Assembly (NCBI RefSeq): GCF_009363115.1
Contig: NZ_CP045298.1
Span: 4,523,501 to 4,587,500 of the forward strand
Length of the DNA stretch: 64,000 bases
Origin: Paenibacillus brasilensis
GTDB lineage: Bacteria; Bacillota; Bacilli; Paenibacillales; Paenibacillaceae
Direction of reading: 5' to 3'
The notes below the pieces were generated by a model, which had not been told where the DNA came from, did no database searches, and saw only the letters and a program-made list of their open reading frames with translations. The stretch's first letter is position 1, and each line of letters starts with the position of its first letter. Positions 42,437-51,968 of the stretch are shown one piece after another. Made by a program: the position numbers and the translations under genes.

Positions 42437-43855
42437 ATGAGCCTAGAGGCTTTAAATGAACGAGTAATAACCGATCTTTCGTATCTCAACTTCAGGGGAC
42501 CTAACTGGGTTCGCCCACTGAGCCATCCTGAGGGGCATGTCTATGACGTTGTGATCGTCGGCGGCGGACAATGCGGCTTGGGCGCATCCTTCGGCCTTTT
42601 GCGAGAACGTGTTTCCAACATTCTCGTTATCGACGAAAACAAGGAAGGCTCCGAAGGACCGTGGGAAACCTATGCCCGCATGGTGACGTTGAGAACACCC
42701 AAGTATTTGACCTCCATCGACCTGGGGATTCCTTCGCTGACCTTTCGCTCCTGGTGGGAGGCACGAGCCGGGCAGAAAGGCTGGGAAGAGGTGGTCAAGA
42801 TTCCGCGGGGCGACTGGATGAATTACTTACGCTGGTATCGAAAGGTCCTTGATCTGCCTGTCGTTAATGAGGTCAGGCTGAAGCTGATTGAGCCCGTGGA
42901 GGGCGGGATTCACCGCCTGCATATCGAAGGGGCGAGAGCACCATCTGCTCAATTGCTGGCACGCAAGGTTGTGTTGGTCACCGGTATTCAGGGCGGTGGA
43001 GAATGGTATGTTCCTCCCGTGATTGCTAATAAACTGCCGCACCACCTATATGCCCACACCTCGGAAACCATTGATTTTGATTCGCTGAAAGGCAAGAGAA
43101 TCGCTATATTGGGCGGTGGGGCTTCGGCCTTTGATAATGCCAATTTCGCACTAGCCGAAGAAGTGGCTGAGGTCCATATTTTTGTCCGCCGAAAGGAACT
43201 GCCTAGGATCAACCCGATCCGTCAAATGGAATTGTCCGGCATGATTGAACGGTTTGCTACGCTGTCGGATGCCGAGAAATATGCGGTGATCGCCCATTTT
43301 TTCAAGCACAGTCAGCCGCCGACCAATGACACCTTTGAACGCGCGGTTTCATGGCCCGGTTTCCAATTGCATTTGGGTGCGCCATGGCTTGATGTGGAGG
43401 CTGCGGACGAAGGGGCGACAGTGACTGTGCCTCAAGGCAAATTCACCTTCGATTTTCTCGTTATCAGCACAGGTCTCCTCTCCGATCCGGCTTTGCGACC
43501 GGAGTTGAGTCTTGTCGAAAGCCACATTGCGCGCTGGGAAGACCGCTATAAGGCCCCGAAAGCGGTAACTAATCCTTTGCTTGATGCACATCCTTATTTG
43601 AGTCCGGGCTTTGCTTTCTTGAGCCGCGATGACAAGGACCCAAAACTGCTGAACGGACTTTTTGCTTTTAACTATGCTGCTTTGGTCAGTTGCGGGCTCT
43701 CGGCTTCTGCGATTTCTGGCATGAGATTTGCTATACCCAAGCTCGCGTCGGCAGTAGCAGATCAGCTCTTCCTCGATGATCGCGAAGAGATTCTGAAAGA
43801 CTTCTTTGCCTATGATAAGGCTGAATTTGTTGGCGAGTGGCCGAAAAAGGCATGA
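42437..43855 (+). CDS. Flavin-containing monooxygenase-like FAD/NAD(P) protein
   Basis: A 472-residue flavoprotein. The FAD site is YDVVIVGGGQCGLGASFGLL and the NADP site GKRIAILGGGASAFDNANFA, followed by RRKELPRINP. This is the layout of class B monooxygenases. Start ATG follows AAAGGAATGAG. It lies between pucG and guaD, so a role in purine or N-heterocycle breakdown is plausible, but no substrate can be named. Confidence 0.75.
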   Translation: MSLEALNERVITDLSYLNFRGPNWVRPLSHPEGHVYDVVIVGGGQCGLGASFGLLRERVSNILVIDENKEGSEGPWETYARMVTLRTPKYLTSIDLGIPSLTFRSWWEARAGQKGWEEVVKIPRGDWMNYLRWYRKVLDLPVVNEVRLKLIEPVEGGIHRLHIEGARAPSAQLLARKVVLVTGIQGGGEWYVPPVIANKLPHHLYAHTSETIDFDSLKGKRIAILGGGASAFDNANFALAEEVAEVHIFVRRKELPRINPIRQMELSGMIERFATLSDAEKYAVIAHFFKHSQPPTNDTFERAVSWPGFQLHLGAPWLDVEAADEGATVTVPQGKFTFDFLVISTGLLSDPALRPELSLVESHIARWEDRYKAPKAVTNPLLDAHPYLSPGFAFLSRDDKDPKLLNGLFAFNYAALVSCGLSASAISGMRFAIPKLASAVADQLFLDDREEILKDFFAYDKAEFVGEWPKKA

Positions 43856-43940
43856 ACCAAGGGTTAAAACTCACACACGGCTGATAATATTGTTTTTATT
43901 GGATGAATGACCTTGAAATGAATAGCAGGAGGATGATCCC

Positions 43941-44411
43941 GTGAGTAACGAAAACTTAATGAATCAAGCAATCCAGTTAGCCCAGCAAAATGTTGTTTCT
44001 GGTCATGGTGGCCCATTCGGTGCCATTGTAGTTAAGGATGGAAAAATTATCGGAAGTGGAGTTAATGAAGTTACCTCGTCCTGCGATCCTACAGCACATG
44101 CAGAAGTACAGGCTATACGAGAAGCGTGTAAGCATTTAAATGATTTTCAATTAAATGGTTGTGTGATCTATACAAGTTGTGAACCATGCCCAATGTGTAT
44201 TGGGGCCATTTATTGGGCAAGACCGGATGCAGTCTACTACGCATGTACAAAAGAAGAAGCAGCAATCATAGGATTTGACGACCAATTTATATATGAACAA
44301 ATTGCTTTGCCTATGGAAGATCGTTCAATAATTATGAGTCAAATATACCCGCCCAAAAGCAAGCTGCCTTTTGAAACATGGAGCACATCAGTTCAAAAAA
44401 TAGAATATTAA
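43941..44411 (+). CDS. guaD: Guanine deaminase
   Basis: A 156-residue zinc deaminase that turns guanine into xanthine. The zinc and catalytic motifs are THAEVQAIR (written TAHAEVQAIREAC) and SCEPCPMCIGAIYWA. Length and the C-terminal KLPFETW tail match B. subtilis GuaD. It ends the purine-catabolism remnant that begins with the pucF fragment. Confidence 0.92.
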   Translation: MSNENLMNQAIQLAQQNVVSGHGGPFGAIVVKDGKIIGSGVNEVTSSCDPTAHAEVQAIREACKHLNDFQLNGCVIYTSCEPCPMCIGAIYWARPDAVYYACTKEEAAIIGFDDQFIYEQIALPMEDRSIIMSQIYPPKSKLPFETWSTSVQKIEY

Positions 44412-44486
44412 TACTGTCATGTACTGTCATGCTGCAAAATGCTTACTAAGCAATTAGTATCCTTTAAATCATAAGTCAACATTATT

Positions 44487-44520
44487 GCTACCATTGGTTG
44501 AAGTTCGATGGTGGCTTTTT
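44487..44520 (+). terminator. Terminator after guaD
   Basis: GCTACCAT pairs with ATGGTGGC (one wobble), followed by TTTTTAT. Confidence 0.7.
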
Positions 44521-44693
44521 ATGGTGCATAATCGTATGAACACTTCATTAGCATGTTTTTCTGTATGTTCTTCTAATTAAGATACGAATAATCTCGACTG
44601 AAAAAGGGTACATATGCTATAAACAGAACAATGATTAGGCAAATTCAGGACAAGCTTGCGGATTGCACATATTTTACACGAGGAGGGATTCAC

Positions 44694-44849
44694 ATGAAGA
44701 TTATCATTACACAAAAGGAAGCCGTCGACAAAGGAATCTGGACAGAGATTATGGGAATGTTTGGTGTAACCAAAGAGGACGAGGTGTGGGGAAATGAGGA
44801 GTTTATTCTCACCGAGGAACAAGCACGTCACGTCGGCTTGATAAGATGA
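44694..44849 (+). CDS. 51-residue hypothetical protein
   Basis: MKIIITQKEAVDKGIWTEIM opens a short acidic protein. ATG 44694 is preceded by GAGGAGGG. The middle is Trp/Glu rich (VWGNEEFILTEEQAR). No family recognised; a good ribosome site and clean frame make it a probable real gene. Confidence 0.65.
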   Translation: MKIIITQKEAVDKGIWTEIMGMFGVTKEDEVWGNEEFILTEEQARHVGLIR

Positions 44850-45023
44850 CGAGAAGTAGGCAGGACATGTCATCAAGTTTTAAGACCAAGTCTTAAAAAA
44901 TCGTAACTTCTTTTTTATGGTTCTGATACACTTTTTGACCGTACAACGTTTATGATACATGTATAAGGGTAATGAAGCTTACAGACACCGTATACATACC
45001 CAGACGGTAAGGAGAGATCAGAC

Positions 45024-45536
45024 ATGATGAGACTAGCTTCGAAATGGACAGTATTGGCTTTAATGATAATGCTGATGGCGGCGGGAGCAACAGCAACAGC
45101 GCAAGGCTACACGCCCGTAACACCTGCTGAGAATCAGGAGACCGTATATATAAACCAAATGGAGATGCGTAACGGACAAATCTATTTGTCGGCAGATCCG
45201 ATTGAATGGTATGAAGGCAAGGCAGCGGACAAGGCATTTTTGGAGCATGAAGGAAATACAGGATTGGACGGAGCACCAGATGGCTACTACATCGTAAACA
45301 ATTCCGTTCAAAATGATGTATATCAGGTTGCGCCGGATGCTTCGGTAGAGGTACAAATTTATGATCATACCGGTCGTATGGAAGACACAGACGTGAAATG
45401 GAACGAGTCGATTCCACTGAAACAGTTTGAACAGGATTTCGGCAAAAAAGATGTACTGGACCTTAGCCAATTTCCGTACCATGTGACGCTGCGTGACGGC
45501 AAGATCGTTAAAATCGTGCAGCAGTTTATTCCTTAA
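45024..45536 (+). CDS. Secreted protein of unknown function
   Basis: A 170-residue protein with an N-terminal signal peptide (positively charged start, then LALMIMLMAAGATATA with a likely AQG-adjacent cleavage site). The mature part is acidic and predicted to be mostly beta (ETVYINQMEMRNGQIYLSAD). GGAGAG precedes the ATG. Family not recognised. Confidence 0.75.
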   Translation: MMRLASKWTVLALMIMLMAAGATATAQGYTPVTPAENQETVYINQMEMRNGQIYLSADPIEWYEGKAADKAFLEHEGNTGLDGAPDGYYIVNNSVQNDVYQVAPDASVEVQIYDHTGRMEDTDVKWNESIPLKQFEQDFGKKDVLDLSQFPYHVTLRDGKIVKIVQQFIP

Positions 45537-45561
45537 ATAAAAGGTATTGCATAACAATGAG

Positions 45562-45589
45562 TTGACATATTGTGAAACGTCGATATAAT
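45562..45589 (+). promoter_or_regulatory. Sigma-A promoter directly before the arsR-type start
   Basis: TTGACA (45562-45567), a 16-bp spacer and TATAAT (45584-45589), both boxes perfect. The expected start of transcription falls at or next to the ATG at 45596, so the mRNA would have almost no leader. Confidence 0.75.
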
Positions 45590-45595
45590 GATTAT

Positions 45596-45907
45596 ATGAA
45601 ACCAATGGACCCAATTGAAGTATTTAAAGCACTGTCTAATGAGGCACGTCTTCAAATCTTAGAGTGGTTAAAAGACCCTAAAGCCCATTTTGGTTCTCAG
45701 GAAGGGGTCGATCTTATCGAGATTGGGGTATGTGTTAGTCAGATTACAGCAAAACTGAATATGACCCAATCCACAACATCTCAATATTTGTCTGTCCTCC
45801 AGCGGGCGGGACTTATACAAGCGACTCGAATAGGAAAATGGACATATTACAAAAGAGATGAAGACGCTATAAAACAAATTGCTTCCTACATTCAGCAAGA
45901 CCTCTAG
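45596..45907 (+). CDS. ArsR-family winged-helix regulator
   Basis: A 103-residue regulator starting MKPMDPIEVFKALSNEARLQ, with recognition helix MTQSTTSQYLSVLQRAGLI. No metal-binding cysteine pair typical of ArsR is seen; the only Cys is in GVCVSQ. The upstream frame to GTG 45572 runs across the promoter, so ATG 45596 is chosen. No Shine-Dalgarno site precedes it. A flavodoxin-fold reductase gene follows and may be its target. Confidence 0.82.
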   Translation: MKPMDPIEVFKALSNEARLQILEWLKDPKAHFGSQEGVDLIEIGVCVSQITAKLNMTQSTTSQYLSVLQRAGLIQATRIGKWTYYKRDEDAIKQIASYIQQDL

Positions 45908-45911
45908 TCAT

Positions 45912-45946
45912 AAAAACTGGATTCAAACCATTTGAATCCAGTTTTT
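45912..45946 (+). terminator. Terminator after the ArsR-type gene
   Basis: A perfect 16-bp hairpin, AAAAACTGGATTCAAA and its complement, with a 3-base loop and T-rich tail. Confidence 0.9.
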
Positions 45947-46138
45947 ATATAAAAAATAAATCGATAATTCGTGATTTGTGAATTCATCTCTTTTATTTTA
46001 TACAACAAATCGACATATCTCGAATTGTATCAATGATGGGGGTGACATTTTTTTAATGCTAACGGAGTTAACAGGTTATATGAAGCAGGCGTTCTTAGAG
46101 ACTGCCTAAAATTTACCCTAAAAAAGGAGCTGTTCCAT

Positions 46139-46708
46139 ATGTCTAACCATTCCTGCCCGTCCGGAAGTGCTAAAACACTCGTTATCGTTGCGCATCCGGA
46201 TTTGGAGGCTTCCCGCATTAACAAACGATTGACGGTAGAGCTTGAGCGAAGAGGCAATGTCACTGTTCATCGACTGTACGAGACTTACCCGGACGAAAAG
46301 ATCGACGTTGCGCATGAGCAGGCGCTATTGATGACCCACGACCGTATTGTGCTTCAATTTCCACTGTTCTGGTACAACTCACCCGCTTTGCTGAAAAAAT
46401 GGCTGGATGAAGTATTCGAGCTCGGTTTTGCTCACGGCAAAGGAGGCGATAAGCTGAAAGGCAAGGAGCTCCTCATCGCCATCTCTACGGGAGGCGCTCA
46501 AAGCATGTACCAAGCCGGAGGCCTTCATAATTACTCGTACAGCGAGTTGCTACGCCCGTTCCAGCAGACCGCTAATTACACCGGAATGATCTATCGCCCG
46601 CACTTTGTTGTGAGTGGCATTCGCGAAGTGAGCGATGAACAGCTCGAGAAGTATGCCACAGATTACGCCAACTATGTAGAGAGATGCTTTAACAGTAACA
46701 ACAAATAA
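46139..46708 (+). CDS. NAD(P)H-dependent quinone reductase, YwrO/KefF-like
   Basis: A 189-residue flavodoxin-fold oxidoreductase: TLVIVAHPDLEASRINKRL at the start, then IVLQFPLFWYNSPALLKKW and LIAISTGGAQSMYQ, all around the FMN site. General stress protein 14-like. AAAGGAG precedes the ATG. It faces azoR across a shared terminator. Confidence 0.88.
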   Translation: MSNHSCPSGSAKTLVIVAHPDLEASRINKRLTVELERRGNVTVHRLYETYPDEKIDVAHEQALLMTHDRIVLQFPLFWYNSPALLKKWLDEVFELGFAHGKGGDKLKGKELLIAISTGGAQSMYQAGGLHNYSYSELLRPFQQTANYTGMIYRPHFVVSGIREVSDEQLEKYATDYANYVERCFNSNNK

Positions 46709-46770
46709 ATAGCGGGATTCGATATCATCCCTCGCGCAGGATGGTCACGTGTTTTTCATACGTTATAACA

Positions 46771-46816
46771 AAAAAAGAGGATATCCAGCCCCAATAGGGT
46801 GCGGATATCCTCTTTT
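46771..46816. terminator. Bidirectional terminator between two reductase genes
   Basis: AAAAGAGGATATCC and GGATATCCTCTTTT form a perfect 14-bp stem with A and T runs on the outside. It serves both convergent genes. Confidence 0.9.
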
Positions 46817-46832
46817 GATCATATATATGGTA

Positions 46833-47459
46833 TTAGAATGATTTTGCTGCTTCTGTTGCACGTTGTACAGCAGATGCAACGATCTCTTGTGCTTGATCCG
46901 GAGCCTGGTTATGTCCTTCCAGTACAACCTTCACGATGTCTTTTACACCGAAGAAGGATAAGATGTTGCTCATATAGTTCAAAGACATTTCAGCAGCAGC
47001 AGCTGGTCCTTCGGAATATACGCCGCCTCTTGCATTCAACAGGGCAACTTTAGTTTCAGTTACGAGACCAACTGGACCCTCAGCAGTGTATTTGAAAGTT
47101 TTACCAGCTTGGTTCAGGTAGTCAATGTACGTATGCAGAACTGCTGGAATTGTCATGTTCCAGAGCGGGAAAGCAAATACAACTTTGTCTGCTGCCAGGA
47201 ATTGATCCAGGTAGCCATTAGCAATGCTGGCCAGGCGAGCTTCTTCAGCGTTCAGTTCCATGCCTCTAGCGGATTTGAATGTACCGTTAATCATGTTGGC
47301 GTTCAAATAAGGAAGCTCGACGGAGAACAGGTCCAGCTCAGTGATTTCATCAGATGGGTGGGAAGATTTGTAGCTTTCCACGAAGGCATTATACAATTTA
47401 ACAGTTGCAGATTCTTCAGCTGTACGATCATTAGCTTTAACAAACAATACTTTAGACAT
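46833..47459 (-). CDS. azoR: FMN-dependent NADH-azoreductase
   Basis: A 208-residue azo/quinone reductase: KVLFVKANDRTAEESATVKL at the start, then VFAFPLWNMTIPAVLHTYID and LLNARGGVYSE. The family acts on azo dyes and quinones. Upstream (47480-47515) the plus strand carries AGTAAGTTA twice, a possible regulator site. AT-rich promoter region. Confidence 0.92.
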   Translation of the reverse strand: MSKVLFVKANDRTAEESATVKLYNAFVESYKSSHPSDEITELDLFSVELPYLNANMINGTFKSARGMELNAEEARLASIANGYLDQFLAADKVVFAFPLWNMTIPAVLHTYIDYLNQAGKTFKYTAEGPVGLVTETKVALLNARGGVYSEGPAAAAEMSLNYMSNILSFFGVKDIVKVVLEGHNQAPDQAQEIVASAVQRATEAAKSF

Positions 47460-47743
47460 GAAATATTTCCCCCTAAGTAAATTGAATAAGTAAGTTAAGT
47501 TAGTAAGTTACCTCGCAATATTACAGTATAAAGATAATATCTGTCAACGCTTTTATATTAAATTTATTTTGATAAGCTACTTTATTTTTCACACCGTAAA
47601 ATTCATGTGTTTCTTTTGCAAATTATCAGTTTTGCGGTAAAATTTAAATATGAGCAGTGAAGAGCAGGATTTAATAGTCATAAAATGAAGTTACGGTTGT
47701 CTGCAAGATGGGACACAACAGTTGAACGAAAAAGGTGAGCAGC

Positions 47744-48547
47744 TTGAAAATTGGTTTTTTTGATTCAGGATTAGGCGGAATTACGGTATTATCCGAGGCG
47801 TTAAGAAGGCTGCCGAATGAGGACTTTGTATACATGGCAGATACCCTTCATGTTCCATACGGGACGAAAACACCGCAAGAGGTACTCGGATATGTCAAAG
47901 CTTCAGTACAAACGATCCTGAAAGAGGAGGTTAAGGCCTTGGTCATTGCTTGCAATACCGCGACGAGTATTGCGGCTGCGGAGCTGAGGAAAGAATATGC
48001 TATCCCGATTATTGGCATGGAGCCGGCAGTGAAGCCTGCGGTAGAGATGAATCGAGCGAATGGAAAAAGAGTATTGGTTTTAGCCACACCGCTGACATTA
48101 AAGCAATCCGGTTATGCAGCGCTGGTATCGAGAGTTGATGATCATGGAAGTGTGGACTCCCTACCTTTGCCGGAGCTTGTGCAATATTGTGAGCAGTTAA
48201 ACTTTGAGCGGAGAGAATTGTTCGAATATTTTAACCGTAAGCTGTCTTCGTTTAACCTGGATATCTATGGGACGGTCGTTTTGGGCTGTACGCATTATCC
48301 ATTTTATAAGGAAATTCTGAAGGAACTACTGCCAGCTCACATCCAGCTAATTGATGGGAGTCAGGGAACAGTTAGACGATTGAAACAGGTGCTGTCCGAG
48401 CGTAATTTGCTGGCAACTCCGGTAAAAGCGGGTCAATCGCAGGAGGGGCACGTTACATTTCTATGTTCCAGTCAGGATGAAGCCTACGTGCATAAGATGG
48501 AACGCGCGCTTGAAATCTATGCGGAGCATGAAAAGATATATTTTTAA
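47744..48547 (+). CDS. murI: Glutamate racemase
   Basis: A 267-residue racemase making D-glutamate for peptidoglycan. It starts KIGFFDSGLGGITVLSEALR. The two catalytic cysteines are in VIACNTATS and VLGCTHYPFY. TTG 47744 follows AAAGG by 8 bases; GTG 47735 overlaps that site. It is followed 87 bp later by a phosphotransferase gene. A single unit otherwise, with no lesion. Confidence 0.93.
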   Translation: MKIGFFDSGLGGITVLSEALRRLPNEDFVYMADTLHVPYGTKTPQEVLGYVKASVQTILKEEVKALVIACNTATSIAAAELRKEYAIPIIGMEPAVKPAVEMNRANGKRVLVLATPLTLKQSGYAALVSRVDDHGSVDSLPLPELVQYCEQLNFERRELFEYFNRKLSSFNLDIYGTVVLGCTHYPFYKEILKELLPAHIQLIDGSQGTVRRLKQVLSERNLLATPVKAGQSQEGHVTFLCSSQDEAYVHKMERALEIYAEHEKIYF

Positions 48548-48634
48548 AGGGAAGAACGGCTGGCGAACAGGTGGGTTAGATGAACATTCCAAAGCGCCAG
48601 CCGCATTATGGATCAGACATGAGGGAGGTTTTAT

Positions 48635-49486
48635 ATGGACATTCAACTGATCCTGAATGAGCTTTATGAAGCAGGCGTGCTTGAAAGCCATGTTCAAAAG
48701 CTCAAACCGCTGACCGGCGGAACCTCGAGCGAGGTAGTAGCTGTCATGGATGGAACCCATCCGCGATATGTAATCAAGCAAAATGATCCCGCAATGATAG
48801 AAGTCGAAGCGGAATTTTTACATACCTATGCACAGATTGAGAAGCTATCGCGTTTGGTTTATGTAGATTCGTTGCATCGTTATCTGGTATATACGTTCAA
48901 GCCAGGAATCGCCGGGCAATATCGTAAAACAAATAAAGCTGATTTGCTGCTCAGTCTGGCGACCGAGGTCATTGCACATTACAAGCCGCTTGAATCGGAA
49001 CGCCATTACGGCTATCCAGATCATCCGTTTATGAAATGGAGAGATTTTCTGCTGTACAGAACGAAGGAGTCCGAAGAAATCATACAGGACGTTTTACCCC
49101 AAGAGGATCATCGTTTTGTTCAAGCACTAGTGGCCGGAATGCCGCCAAGGAATATGAAGTATTTGCTTCATGGCGACCTCGGAGTACATAATTTTGTGTT
49201 TGCTGAAAATGGTACGTTGACGGGTATTATTGATCCTGATCCAGTGGTGGGAGAACCTCTATATGATCTGATATACGCCTTCTGTTCATCACCGGATAGC
49301 TTGACCTTCGATGCTATTTTACCTGCGGCAGAGAGGCTTGGGCCAGAGCTGACTAGGGAATATGAACTGAACAAGGAAGTGCTGCAGGGATTATATTTTC
49401 GTATAGCTACCTGTATTCGTCATCATCCGGAAGATCTCGATCAATATGCAGCAGCGTGGACCTATTGGCTGAACAGGGCTCGCTGA
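48635..49486 (+). CDS. APH-family phosphotransferase
   Basis: A 283-residue kinase-fold protein of the aminoglycoside phosphotransferase/choline kinase group. The catalytic loop is LLHGDLGVHNFVF and the metal site IIDPDPVVGEPLYDL, with Asp-Pro-Asp in place of the usual Asp-Trp/Phe. It may be an antibiotic kinase or a sugar/small-molecule kinase. fosB follows 14 bp later. Confidence 0.82.
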   Translation: MDIQLILNELYEAGVLESHVQKLKPLTGGTSSEVVAVMDGTHPRYVIKQNDPAMIEVEAEFLHTYAQIEKLSRLVYVDSLHRYLVYTFKPGIAGQYRKTNKADLLLSLATEVIAHYKPLESERHYGYPDHPFMKWRDFLLYRTKESEEIIQDVLPQEDHRFVQALVAGMPPRNMKYLLHGDLGVHNFVFAENGTLTGIIDPDPVVGEPLYDLIYAFCSSPDSLTFDAILPAAERLGPELTREYELNKEVLQGLYFRIATCIRHHPEDLDQYAAAWTYWLNRAR

Positions 49487-49500
49487 AAGGAGGAGGGATT

Positions 49501-49923
49501 ATGAGCATACAAGGATGGAATCATATTTGCTTTTCGGTGTCAGATTTGGAACAGTCAATACATTTTTATCAAAATGTACTAGATGGAAGGTTGCTCGTAA
49601 AAGGACGTAAGCTGGCTTATCTGGACTGTCTGGGAATGTGGCTGGCTCTCAATGTGGAGGAGGATATCCCGAGAAGTGAAATTCATCATTCCTATACGCA
49701 TATGGCATTTTCGGTAGCCGAAGCGGATTTTGAGGATATGCTTATCAAGCTGAAAACTTTCAATGTCACCATTTTGCCCGGACGAGAACGGAATGAACAG
49801 GACAAAAGATCGGTCTATTTTACAGATCCAGACGGACATAAGTTTGAATTCCACACAGGACAATTACAGGATCGCCTGGAATATTATAAAAATGAGAAGA
49901 AGCATATGACTTTCTATGAATGA
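49501..49923 (+). CDS. fosB: FosB metallothiol transferase (fosfomycin resistance)
   Basis: A 140-residue glyoxalase-fold enzyme that opens fosfomycin with bacillithiol or cysteine. Metal ligands: His in GWNHICFSVSDL, His in SYTHMAFSV and Glu in HKFEFHTG. Also typical are VKGRKLAYLDCLGMWLALN and LQDRLEYY. ATG 49501 lies after AAAGGAGGAGG; the longer frame from 49456 overlaps the previous gene and is rejected. Highly similar in layout to Bacillus FosB. Confidence 0.92.
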   Translation: MSIQGWNHICFSVSDLEQSIHFYQNVLDGRLLVKGRKLAYLDCLGMWLALNVEEDIPRSEIHHSYTHMAFSVAEADFEDMLIKLKTFNVTILPGRERNEQDKRSVYFTDPDGHKFEFHTGQLQDRLEYYKNEKKHMTFYE

Positions 49924-50000
49924 GTAATTGTTATCGCTATAAATGTGTACGTCATAAGTAATGCTTGGGTTCGCATTTGGGAGGAATACAGAAGCATGTC

Positions 50001-50743
50001 ATGTCACAGGAAAGCGGTTCCAGGCAAGCAAAAGACGTTAAAACGATGACGGTTTTTGCGATTACTTGGCCGATCTTTATAGAAATGCTGTTTCATATTT
50101 TGATGGGTAGCGTGGATACGTTCATGCTCAGCCATGTTTCAGACGAGGTTGTATCGGCTGTAGGGATATCGAGACAGTTGATTGAATTTACGATCATACT
50201 GTTCAATCTGCTTGGTCTTGGAGTAGGTGTCATCATTGCTCAGTTATTGGGCGCGCAAAAGCATGTGGATGCAAGCCGTGTTACGGCTTCAGCTCTCATC
50301 TTCAATCTGGTATTTGGTCTGGCGCTGAGTTTGATGTTTATTGTAAGTCGCGATTTCCTCCTTTCCTTTTACCGATATGAAGTGATGGCGATTTTTACGG
50401 ATGAGCCAGCAATCATCCATTGGGGGCAGCAATTTTGCTGTTCTGTATATTGCTGGAGCCGGGGCGTGTGTTCAATCACGTGGTCATTAACTCCTTGCGG
50501 GCAGCGGGAGATGTTCAGTTCCCGTTAATGATGGCCATGATCTCAATGTGGGGGATTAAAATCCCGCTGGCATATGCACTGGGCATTCATATGGGATATG
50601 GCGTGCTTGGGGTATGGATTGCCCATGCCTGCGATGAATGGGTACGAGGTATTTTTCATTATTTACGCTGGAAAGGTCGGAAATGGCAGTACAAATCGCT
50701 GTTATCTAAGGCTGAACTTCAGGCGGAATCGGTGTCAGGCTGA
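50001..50743 (+). pseudogene. Broken MATE-family efflux pump
   Basis: The first frame gives the N-terminal membrane part (TVFAITWPIFIEMLFHILMG, then VGVIIAQLLGAQKHVDASRV) and jumps at about residue 130 into sequence typical of the C-terminal half (YRYEVMAIFTDEPAI). The rest (LLEPGRVFNHVVINSLRAAG to the end) lies in another frame from about 50420. Only about 245 codons remain of an expected 450. An internal deletion plus a frameshift. Confidence 0.85.
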
Positions 50744-50784
50744 CGGAAATTCCAGAAAATGCATCCTATAAAAAATAGTCTACA

Positions 50785-50827
50785 ACAGACATTCTCCAGT
50801 AAAATGGTGGGGGATGTCTGTTTTTTT
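50785..50827 (+). terminator. Terminator after the MATE relic
   Basis: ACAGACAT pairs with ATGTCTGT around a long loop; seven T residues follow. Confidence 0.7.
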
Positions 50828-50967
50828 ACAAAAATAAGCAAAATGGGGATGTTCAAACTTTTCAAAAATTGCTAGAATATAGTAACCTCGAACGATACAC
50901 TTCGTAGAGGGCTTCAAAGTTTCATAGACGGATGGTTTCCGATTGTATCCATGGAGGAGGGAATAGG

Positions 50968-51948
50968 ATGGAACGTAAAGTGCATATCATTCCTTACCAG
51001 GTGATCAAGCAGGAGCAACAAGTGAATGAAATACCGCGGGGTGTAGAGCTGATTCAGGCTCCTGCGGTATGGAACCAGACTCGAGGCCAAGGAGTAAAGG
51101 TGGCAGTGCTGGACACGGGCTGTGATTCGGACCATCCTGATTTGAAGGATCGCATTATTGGCGGCCGGAATTTCACGGATGATGATGAAGGTGATCCGGA
51201 GATCTTCAAGGATTACAACGGTCACGGTACGCATGTGGCAGGAACCATCGCAGCAGCGGAAAATGAGCATGGTGTCGTGGGTGTCGCCCCTGAGGCGGAT
51301 CTGCTCATTATCAAAGTGCTGAACAAGCAGGGCTCAGGCCAATATGACTGGATTATTCAAGGCATCTATTATGCGATTGAGCAAAAGGCAGATATCATCT
51401 CGATGTCGCTTGGCGGCCCTGAGGATGTGCCTGAGCTGCATGAAGCGGTGCAAAAGGCAGTGGCCAGCCAAATTCTGGTCATCTGTGCAGCTGGAAATGA
51501 GGGAGACGGTGACGATAGAACGGACGAGCTTGGCTATCCCGGCTGCTACAATGAAGTGATCAGTGTAGGCGCAGTAAACTTTGACAGACATGCCTCGGAA
51601 TTCAGCAACTCTAATAATGAGGTGGATTTGGTTGCACCAGGTGAGGGTATATTGTCCACCGTTCCGGGCGGCAAATATGCGACCTTTAGCGGAACTTCGA
51701 TGGCTACCCCGCACGTAGCAGGTGCTTTGGCATTGATTAAGCAGCTGGCAAATGCGAGCTTTGAGCGTAATCTCACCGAACCGGAGCTGTACGCACAGCT
51801 CATCAAACGCACGATTCCACTCGGCAATTCCCCTAAGCTGGAAGGCAACGGTCTATTGTACCTGACAGCCGTGGAGGAGCTTTCCCGTGTTTTCGATGCA
51901 CAGCGTGTAGCAGGAATACAGAGTGCAGGATCATTTAAGTTTAAATAA
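50968..51948 (+). CDS. ispA: Intracellular subtilisin-type serine protease
   Basis: A 326-residue S8 protease without a signal peptide. The short propeptide carries the Isp-typical IIPYQV, then the triad: Asp49 (VAVLDTGCD), His86 (NGHGTHVAGT) and Ser in SGTSMATPHVAG. ATG 50968 follows GGAGGAGGG. Isp proteases degrade cytoplasmic protein in late growth. No lesion; the gene has its own terminator. Confidence 0.94.
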   Translation: MERKVHIIPYQVIKQEQQVNEIPRGVELIQAPAVWNQTRGQGVKVAVLDTGCDSDHPDLKDRIIGGRNFTDDDEGDPEIFKDYNGHGTHVAGTIAAAENEHGVVGVAPEADLLIIKVLNKQGSGQYDWIIQGIYYAIEQKADIISMSLGGPEDVPELHEAVQKAVASQILVICAAGNEGDGDDRTDELGYPGCYNEVISVGAVNFDRHASEFSNSNNEVDLVAPGEGILSTVPGGKYATFSGTSMATPHVAGALALIKQLANASFERNLTEPELYAQLIKRTIPLGNSPKLEGNGLLYLTAVEELSRVFDAQRVAGIQSAGSFKFK

Positions 51949-51968
51949 GCCGTAACAACGGATTTATA

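Noticed and set aside
46030..46138. Short frames (such as MLTELTGYMKQAFLETA) before the YwrO-like gene
   Set aside because: No ribosome site and no recognisable family; probably untranslated leader.
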